This document shows, in pieces, positions 5,598 to 10,440 of a stretch of 10,440 bases of DNA. Each line of letters begins with the position of its first letter. Position 1 is the stretch's first letter. The stretch is from CAYQPF01 sp964419225 (GTDB lineage Bacteria > Cloacimonadota > Cloacimonadia > Cloacimonadales > CAYQPF01), in contig CAYQPF010000165.1 in NCBI GenBank assembly GCA_964419225.1, positions 1 to 10,440 of the forward strand, written 5' to 3'. Under the pieces are notes generated by a model. It was not told the origin of the DNA, searched no databases, and was given only the letters and a program-made list of their open reading frames with translations. The translations under genes and the position numbers were made by a program.

Positions 5598-6288
5598 TAA
5601 AATTCCCAATTTGATTACTTATGGTATTTTTACAGCTATTGGTCTTGTTGTAGCCATCTTATTGTTAAAAATCATCAAGTATCCGGCTAAACAGAACGGT
5701 ATAAAAGTAAGTTCTCTTATCCCTGTTTTTATTCTTGGAGCAATTATCGGTTCCAAGATTCCTGTGATCCTAAGTTATGGCTGGCATCCGGAGTTTATCT
5801 GGACAGGTAAAAGTTATTATGGTGCAATTCTGGGAGCTTTTTTTGCAATTAATCTGTATAAGATTATCTTTAAGATCAAAGGAAATTTTGGGGACAGATT
5901 TGTCATCCCGCTTTGTGTTTCCGCAGGTATTGGCAAGATAGGTTGTTTCTTCAACGGCTGTTGTTCAGGAACTGCCACCAACTTTCTATTCAAATGCAGG
6001 AACTTTGCCGGGGTTTATGTACACCCTGTGCAATTCTACGAAACTTTGTTCGAATTCTCCTGTGCCGGTCTGTTCTTCTATTTTTACCGGACAAAACGCT
6101 TACAAGGAAGTCATTTTCTGATTTATATCCTGCTATATATGATTTTCAGGTTTGGGATTGAATTCATCAGAATAGAACCTAAAGTTGCTTTTGGTATCTC
6201 AGTTTATCAAATTATGTCTGTTATATTTATCCCCTTATTTGCTTTTATACTATACAGGAGGCAAAAAAATGCTGCAGCAATTCATTGA
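5584..6288 (+). CDS. Lgt-like (prolipoprotein diacylglyceryl transferase family) membrane protein, divergent active site
   Basis: This is a 234-residue polytopic protein. Lgt landmarks are GKSYYGAILG (about 75-84), GKIGCFFNGCCSG (117-129), HPVQFYE (147-153), RFGIEFIR (189-196) and a last YQIMSV. Lgt moves diacylglycerol from phosphatidylglycerol to a lipobox cysteine. Compared with E. coli Lgt by eye, the signature arginine is K118, the asparagine is C121, the glutamate is C126 and the essential histidine of HGG is Y79, while H147, R189 and E193 are kept. It is also shorter (E. coli 291). It therefore belongs to a paralogous branch with a GC...NGCC motif and may carry a related but different transfer. 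It overlaps the radical SAM gene by 14 nt and the next gene by 20 nt. TTG at 5569 is a possible earlier start. Confidence 0.85.
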   Translation: MLIADKIPNLITYGIFTAIGLVVAILLLKIIKYPAKQNGIKVSSLIPVFILGAIIGSKIPVILSYGWHPEFIWTGKSYYGAILGAFFAINLYKIIFKIKGNFGDRFVIPLCVSAGIGKIGCFFNGCCSGTATNFLFKCRNFAGVYVHPVQFYETLFEFSCAGLFFYFYRTKRLQGSHFLIYILLYMIFRFGIEFIRIEPKVAFGISVYQIMSVIFIPLFAFILYRRQKNAAAIH

Positions 6289-7255
6289 AATTACGAAAAC
6301 CTTTATCAATAGTCAAAACCTTCTCCAGCTATCATCATTGTGTTTGCTCTGGATAACCTCTCTCTCCATTTTGGCTTCTGTTGTGTATAAATTTACCGAA
6401 TACAAGAGCGGGAAAAAGACCAAACTTCAAGCAAAGAGCCACCTGATTGAGACCTTCTCCATGGCTTTTATGATCATAATAATCTTTAACATTCTACAAA
6501 AGAATTTGGGTGCTTTCACTGTAACCTTCACAGATAATCTCATTGCCCTGATTTTCGGTGGATTCTTAGCTTTATTGGGAACCTGTCTTCATATCTGGTC
6601 TAAAATCGCTATCGGAAAATATTGGTCAAATCAGATTGAGATTATTGAAGACCATCATCTTGTAACAACAGGTCCTTATGCAATTGTCCGGCATCCAATG
6701 TACAGTTCTTTGATTCTTTGGCTAATCGGTCTGTCTTTCATATTCCTCAATTATGCGGCTCTGGGAGTAACTCTTTTCGTTTTCGTCCCGATGATGATCA
6801 TCAGGGCATCTGCAGAAGATAAACTGCTTCGCGAACTGGATAAGACCAGCTTTGCTGTTTACAGCAGGTCTATGAGTCAACTGATACCCCGTTTTAGCGG
6901 GCTTGTCTCTTTGCTGCTCAGACTCCTGGTCATTGCCTTATTTGGATATTCTCTCATAACCATGCAGATGAGTATCTCACGTTTCGCTATTATTTTTCTG
7001 GCACATCTCTTAACCGGAATCCTGATCAAAGTTCCCAAAATCAGTTTTTCCTATATTAATAAGTCCTTCATTATGCTGATTATCTTTGTCACTTCTTTAT
7101 ACAGCAAGCCTGCTTTCTGGTTTTTATATCTGGTCTTGTTCTTTGATATCTGGGGACTTTTTTTGAATTGCCCCTGTATGATAATCTATGATAAATACAA
7201 CCGCTGCCCCTGTTTCGATCTCATCAAAGGGTGTGTCTGCAAAATAAAAAAGTGA
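6269..7255 (+). CDS. ICMT-like membrane methyltransferase with C-terminal CxC-rich extension
   Basis: The protein has 328 residues. The core (about 95-210) carries the isoprenylcysteine carboxyl methyltransferase/PEMT signature: GKYWSNQIEI, GPYAIVRHPMY (135-145), a late acidic ASAEDKLL (E183) and Y...LIPRF. ICMT uses SAM to methylate the carboxylate of a C-terminal lipidated cysteine; bacterial members have varied or unknown substrates. Two or three helices precede the core. An extension of about 119 residues adds more helices and a tail with three CxC pairs (CPC at 301-303, CPC at 313-315, CVC at 322-324), suggesting metal or Fe-S binding; I do not recognise it. The start at 6269 follows AGGAGG at a 7-nt spacer and overlaps the Lgt-like gene. 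It ends 6 bp from the convergent gene, with no clear terminator. Confidence 0.85.
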   Translation: MLQQFIEITKTFINSQNLLQLSSLCLLWITSLSILASVVYKFTEYKSGKKTKLQAKSHLIETFSMAFMIIIIFNILQKNLGAFTVTFTDNLIALIFGGFLALLGTCLHIWSKIAIGKYWSNQIEIIEDHHLVTTGPYAIVRHPMYSSLILWLIGLSFIFLNYAALGVTLFVFVPMMIIRASAEDKLLRELDKTSFAVYSRSMSQLIPRFSGLVSLLLRLLVIALFGYSLITMQMSISRFAIIFLAHLLTGILIKVPKISFSYINKSFIMLIIFVTSLYSKPAFWFLYLVLFFDIWGLFLNCPCMIIYDKYNRCPCFDLIKGCVCKIKK

Positions 7256-7261
7256 AGAATA

Positions 7262-7993
7262 TTATTTGTCCAAATTGATTTCAATAATTTTGAATTTTCT
7301 CGTTCCTTTTAAGTGTGTAACTTTAATTTTTCTTGATGCAGTATTTGAATTACCGAAATCTAATTGTATTTCTTTATCATTCAACCACGCCATTTTCAAA
7401 TTAAAGTCAGACTCTCCAAAAGTTAATTCTCCCATGTGCTTATCATTCTTATTATAAACACTAATTATAGTTGCACCACTTCCAAATGACATTACTGGAT
7501 CCTTTAAATATTTAACCAACTTGTATTCCTTATTCGGAGATAAGATAATAAGAGTTTTTTTGTCCTTAAAATAACCTGTTTTTTCAATTTCCAAATTAGC
7601 AAAATTAGCTGGCAAAATATTCTTTCTAAAGGGACTGTTATGTATAAAGTAGCTAAAGCCTATTCCAACATCAAAAGATGATAAACTGAAAATCATTACA
7701 AATAGTATAAAATATTTTTGAGTTTTTGAAAGAATTTTGAAATATGTATAATATTCACTAATTACATAAATTAGCAGAATGAGAGTAATAAAAATTTTTG
7801 GAATAAAAACAAACATACCATAAATAAGTAAAATGGCAAATCCAGTTGTTGTGTCATTATAGTAAATAATAAATTTGACTATTAAATCTATAACAGATAG
7901 CCCGAATAAAATTAGCACACAGTATTTTAAGAGTCTTTTGAAGCTGCCTTCAATCACAAATAAATCTGATATAGCTTTTCTGCTAAAGTTCAT
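7262..7993 (-). CDS. Membrane protein with C-terminal extracytoplasmic domain, unrecognised
   Basis: This 243-residue protein belongs to no family I recognise. Three hydrophobic segments occupy about 20-48, 52-82 and 90-115. A soluble, beta-rich-looking region of about 120 residues follows (LIILSPNKEYKLVKYLKD, GATIISVYNKNDKHMGELTF) and ends at NLDK. The coding sequence is more AT-rich and lysine/asparagine-rich than the preceding + strand genes, which may point to a different origin. Its ATG (7991-7993) overlaps the stop of the lipoprotein gene as TAATG on the - strand, so it is probably translated by coupling as the second gene of a two-gene operon. A joint role with the lipoprotein at the cell surface is likely but undefined. 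Confidence 0.75.
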   Translation of the reverse strand: MNFSRKAISDLFVIEGSFKRLLKYCVLILFGLSVIDLIVKFIIYYNDTTTGFAILLIYGMFVFIPKIFITLILLIYVISEYYTYFKILSKTQKYFILFVMIFSLSSFDVGIGFSYFIHNSPFRKNILPANFANLEIEKTGYFKDKKTLIILSPNKEYKLVKYLKDPVMSFGSGATIISVYNKNDKHMGELTFGESDFNLKMAWLNDKEIQLDFGNSNTASRKIKVTHLKGTRKFKIIEINLDK

Positions 7994-9141
7994 TAAAGAA
8001 ACCTTAATCCATTCCCCTTTGTCGGAGCTGTTGTAGATTTATTCTTGAAGAAGTCTGGCTTCGGTCTCGCATAAAGACCCCCTAAAGTAGATAGATAAAC
8101 CTTATCATTGGAAAAATTTATGGCAGTTATCGTGTGGTAATCCAGACCACTCATATCCAGATAATAAATAGTAATGGTTTCTAAATCAATTTCATAAATA
8201 CAGGACAGATCATATGCACATAATTTATTTTCGTAAACAAAGAAATTAACATTTTTAGATAAAGTATAAGGTGTTTGAGTCCAGGTAATTCCATCTTCTG
8301 AGTTCCAAAGATAGTGACCACTTTTAGTCCATAGTTTATTTTGATATTCAAAGAAACTGGTGCAAAAAAATTGGATGGGGATTTCGTTAACTTCCCCGGT
8401 AGAACTAATCGTGTAGTTAGCACCATAGTTATTTCCTGTTCCATCACCGGCACTGCAATAATATACTCCATTATGGTAATTCAGTGCATATATGGCTGCC
8501 CTATAATCACTGATCTTTTTTATCACAAAGTGATCAATCTGATAACCATACCCTAAATTTGCCTCAGGTATTGGTATGATTGAAAAGTCAACTAAACAGA
8601 AATAAGTTCCATTCTTACTTGGATCTTCGTTTGAAGATTCATTGAAATAGAAAAGAAATTGCCTGTCCCCATTTGACACAATATAATCTGACTGATACCA
8701 GGAGGTTAGAATTCGAGCATTAGATGTAAAAGTGGAATCTAAGGTGGAGGGCTTTAAATAAATGTCAAAATATTCACCATTGTTAAACATCAAAGGACAA
8801 CCATCAAGGTAGGCAAAAGAATTGATAAAAATTGCTGTTTTGTCATCAGATGCTCCAATAATGTAATTGTTGTTCATATATACTCTGCTCTTACTACAAT
8901 AGTGATATGATGAAACCCATACTTCCCGGGTGTTATCTAACAAACTCAAATACCCTATGGTATATGGACTCAATATCTGGAGTTTATCATCGACTATTCT
9001 TGTATTTAAAAGGAATTGCTCATCCCCTAATATGCGTTTATCTATGCTCCAACTATCAGTAATTACCTCAGTTTCTGTCACTTTTTTTGTACAGGAAACT
9101 AATATAATTAGTAACATCAAAAGAAATAGTAATTTCCTCAT
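7993..9141 (-). CDS. Lipoprotein with beta-propeller-like repeats
   Basis: The 382-residue protein begins with the lipoprotein signal MRKLLFLLMLLIILVSC, with the lipidated cysteine at residue 17 followed by TKK. The mature part is rich in Tyr, Asn, Ser and Gly, with recurring short strands and Trp/Tyr phrases such as LWTKSGHYLWNSEDGITWTQ and KLCAYDLSCIYEIDLE. These suggest a propeller made of degenerate blades, as in surface proteins that bind ligands; I cannot name a family. GGAGG (complement of 9146-9150) lies 4 nt from the ATG. It is the first gene of a pair with the membrane protein downstream. It would be a substrate for ordinary Lgt elsewhere in the genome, not evidence for the Lgt-like enzyme nearby. 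Confidence 0.8.
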   Translation of the reverse strand: MRKLLFLLMLLIILVSCTKKVTETEVITDSWSIDKRILGDEQFLLNTRIVDDKLQILSPYTIGYLSLLDNTREVWVSSYHYCSKSRVYMNNNYIIGASDDKTAIFINSFAYLDGCPLMFNNGEYFDIYLKPSTLDSTFTSNARILTSWYQSDYIVSNGDRQFLFYFNESSNEDPSKNGTYFCLVDFSIIPIPEANLGYGYQIDHFVIKKISDYRAAIYALNYHNGVYYCSAGDGTGNNYGANYTISSTGEVNEIPIQFFCTSFFEYQNKLWTKSGHYLWNSEDGITWTQTPYTLSKNVNFFVYENKLCAYDLSCIYEIDLETITIYYLDMSGLDYHTITAINFSNDKVYLSTLGGLYARPKPDFFKNKSTTAPTKGNGLRFL

Positions 9142-9201
9142 TTATCCTCCAATCAAATCATGCAATTTTCATTGAAATTCAATCTCAGTTTAATATTGCC
9201 C

Positions 9202-9207
9202 TGTCAA
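9202..9207 (-). promoter_or_regulatory. Candidate -35 box for the lipoprotein operon
   Basis: TTGACAG on the - strand is followed by AT-rich DNA, with no good -10 at the usual distance. The site lies about 60 bp upstream of the lipoprotein start and matches the -35 of two + strand promoter candidates. Confidence 0.25.
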
Positions 9208-9248
9208 GTACAAATTTGCACATTCCTGTACCCGAGAACGATAATCTG

Positions 9249-9327
9249 CTGTCCTGCGGACAGGAATAGGGACAAACAAACCCGCAGCTGAAGCTGCGGT
9301 CTAATATCTTGAGTCCTGCGGACTTAA
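9249..9327. repeat. Cluster of three small palindromes
   Basis: CTGTCC-TGC-GGACAG lies at 9249-9263 and CCGCAGC-TGAA-GCTGCGG at 9282-9299. At 9309-9327 TTGAGTCC-TGC-GGACTTAA has one G-T wobble. The outer two share the core GTCCTGCGGAC and differ in flanks, while the middle one has a TGAA loop. They sit in a divergent intergenic region and lack the T-tract of a terminator. They appear to be of the same general kind as those at 1487-1657. Confidence 0.7.
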
Positions 9328-9547
9328 GGAGAGATAAGATACAAAAATGGCCATTTGTTAATTTGAAATTTTGTAGTTGATTTTTTTTGGACCCATTTTC
9401 GTTTCTTGGAGGTTATAAATTCTCTAAAGTCTAATTCAAAGATGATCATACTCACCTTTTTAGTGGGGATTCTTGCATTTATTCCAATTGACAAATGAAT
9501 TAATCATGCTTTCTTTTGTAATAGGTAAAGTGAATTCAGGAGGTTAT

Positions 9548-9892
9548 ATGGCAAGATTCATGCTCTTATTAAGAGGTTCGCAGGAATACTTTTCCACTCT
9601 CTCTCAGGCAGAACAAGCTGAAGTTATTAAATTATATGATGACTGGGCAAAGAAATTGAATTCTTTAAATAAACTGGCCGGAGGGAGCGGATTTTCTAAT
9701 GCTACGGTCAAACTCTTCAAAGAAAACGGCAAAATCCAACAATTAGAGAAGCCGTACGCAAATACCTCCGAAGAACTGAGCGGTTACTTTATGCTTGAAG
9801 TGGATTCATTCGCAGAGGCCGTTGAATTAGCTCATGAATGCCCCGGGCTATTGTTCAATGAAACAGTTGAAGTCGTTCCTTTTGACCATTAA
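9548..9892 (+). CDS. YCII-related (DGPF) domain protein
   Basis: This 114-residue protein fits the dimeric alpha-beta-barrel YCII family from end to end. It starts MARFMLLLRGSQEYF, has LYDDWAKKL in the first helix, EKPYANTSEELSGYFMLEV in the position of the usual DGPY...KE...GY segment, AEAVELAHECPGLL in the second helix, and VEVVPFDH at the end. The conserved aspartate before GPY is replaced (QLEKPY). The family is small and cytoplasmic, with few known functions; some members are linked to sigma factors or to chloride- or aromatic-compound chemistry. The start at 9548 has AGGAGG at 9538-9543 with a 4-nt spacer. It ends 12 bp from the convergent gene. Confidence 0.88.
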   Translation: MARFMLLLRGSQEYFSTLSQAEQAEVIKLYDDWAKKLNSLNKLAGGSGFSNATVKLFKENGKIQQLEKPYANTSEELSGYFMLEVDSFAEAVELAHECPGLLFNETVEVVPFDH

Positions 9893-9904
9893 CAGAGGCA
9901 GATA

Positions 9905-10440
9905 TTACCAGCTTCGTTCCAGAATAAATGTACAGCCTTTCTTGCCACAGCTGCTCAACGCTGAGGAAGTGACAGTACATTTCAACGGTTCACCCAATAC
10001 CGTCTGTAGATGATGCTTAACATGCCCACCACAACAATAACAGTAGGTCATTGAAACAGTTTCCTTAGTCTGAGGAATACATGAACAGCAGTAAGATGCC
10101 CAATTGTCAGGCTGAAAACTTACTTTTATCTTCCCGTTATCCAATAATTCCACCTTATGTCCAAAAACAAGTTTCGTTTCGTTTGCAGCTTTGATCCTTT
10201 CTTCAAAAGTCTTGTTACTTTTATTTATTTCTTTGGATAACTTGAATCTTTTCCCGCCCAGACAGCAAGCACAAGCTTCTCTGATTTGAACCCGTTGTTC
10301 ATGTGCTAACAGTTTATCCATCCTGTGCATTGCCAGAGTCAGCCATTCAGATTTCATTATCGGTTTTGAACCGGATTTGATCTGTTCTCCACCTTCCATA
10401 ATTTCTGCGATAATTTTGTCTTCAATTCCGTGCTGTACTA
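9905..10440 (-). CDS. Cys/His-rich protein of unknown function (5' end outside window)
   Basis: The frame is open to the window edge and probably continues: codons upstream of the internal ATG at 10399 read VQHGIEDKIIAEI in the same style as the protein, so the first ATG in the window is not necessarily the start. The visible 177 residues or so contain four cysteine-rich clusters: REACACCLGGKR, SYCCSCIP, TYCYCCGGHVKHHLQ and SSCGKKGCTF. Such clusters suggest zinc or iron binding. The phrases CCLGGKR and CCGGHVKHHLQ look strongly conserved, as in an uncharacterised family I have seen but cannot name. It is convergent with the YCII gene, with no terminator between them. Confidence 0.8.
   Translation of the reverse strand, partial: VQHGIEDKIIAEIMEGGEQIKSGSKPIMKSEWLTLAMHRMDKLLAHEQRVQIREACACCLGGKRFKLSKEINKSNKTFEERIKAANETKLVFGHKVELLDNGKIKVSFQPDNWASYCCSCIPQTKETVSMTYCYCCGGHVKHHLQTVLGEPLKCTVTSSALSSCGKKGCTFILERSW

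Larger units (their letters stand above)
9142..9547. other. Divergent intergenic region of about 400 bp
   Basis: No gene is supported here. It carries the leader of the lipoprotein operon (-), three palindromes (9249-9327) and the leader of the YCII-domain gene (+). TTGACA at 9488-9493 has no -10 at a workable distance before the start at 9548. An in-frame ATG at 9473 would extend the YCII protein by 25 residues, but it has no ribosome binding site and the added residues do not fit the family. Confidence 0.65.

Noticed and set aside
6185..6268. Upstream extension of the ICMT-like protein by 28 residues
   Set aside because: It overlaps the Lgt-like gene out of frame. AGGAGG at 6256-6261 clearly selects ATG 6269.
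9249..9327. Palindromes as rho-independent terminators
   Set aside because: No T-tract follows on either strand, and the genes on both sides are transcribed away from the region.
10428..10440. TAGTACAG-like sequence at the window end resembling the TACAGTACA arms
   Set aside because: Only a partial match, and it falls within coding sequence of the Cys/His-rich protein.

Overview
This is bacterial DNA, AT-rich, with tightly packed genes, strong GGAGG ribosome binding sites and a typical Sec/lipoprotein signal (ILVSC) on one gene. No rRNA, tRNA or other taxonomic marker is present. Intergenic DNA rich in small palindromes, together with an FCB-style lipoprotein start but strong Shine-Dalgarno sites (unlike most Bacteroidota), would suit an uncultured lineage such as Cloacimonadota or a relative. 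That placement is a low-confidence inference.

Layout. Positions 1-295 hold the end of a sensor histidine kinase (+). Positions 375-1292 hold a bile acid:sodium symporter (BASS) family transporter (-), whose 3' end runs into heptanucleotide tandem repeats. Positions 1293-1958 are a gene-free stretch with decaying and intact palindromic elements, a 10-bp periodic repeat and, at its right end, a candidate promoter bracketed by an inverted repeat. Positions 1959-7255 hold a co-directional run of eight genes, mostly overlapping or closely spaced: a zinc-ribbon/scramblase-like membrane protein, a rhomboid protease, three tandem paralogous small membrane proteins (the first starting at TTG), a radical SAM enzyme resembling the tetraether lipid synthase (Tes/MJ0619) group, an Lgt-like enzyme with a rewired active site, and an isoprenylcysteine-methyltransferase (ICMT)-like membrane enzyme with a CxC-rich tail. 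On the - strand follow a lipoprotein (7993-9141) and a coupled membrane protein (7262-7993). After a palindrome-bearing divergent intergenic region come a YCII-domain protein (9548-9892, +) and the partial gene of a Cys/His-rich protein (9905-10440, -).

The central finding is the 1959-7255 cluster. The three small proteins share an acidic, charged N-terminus, a basic stretch and a C-terminal hydrophobic segment containing an invariant Gly-Gly-Cys. They sit directly before, and are translationally coupled to, enzymes whose known relatives act on lipids or on lipid-modified cysteines: Lgt attaches diacylglycerol to a cysteine, ICMT methylates lipidated cysteines, Tes joins lipid chains, and scramblase-like proteins move or bind lipids. 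An intramembrane protease is also present. A reasonable hypothesis is a system that makes lipid-modified membrane peptides from the GGC precursors. The gene families are well supported by motifs. The joint function is inference.
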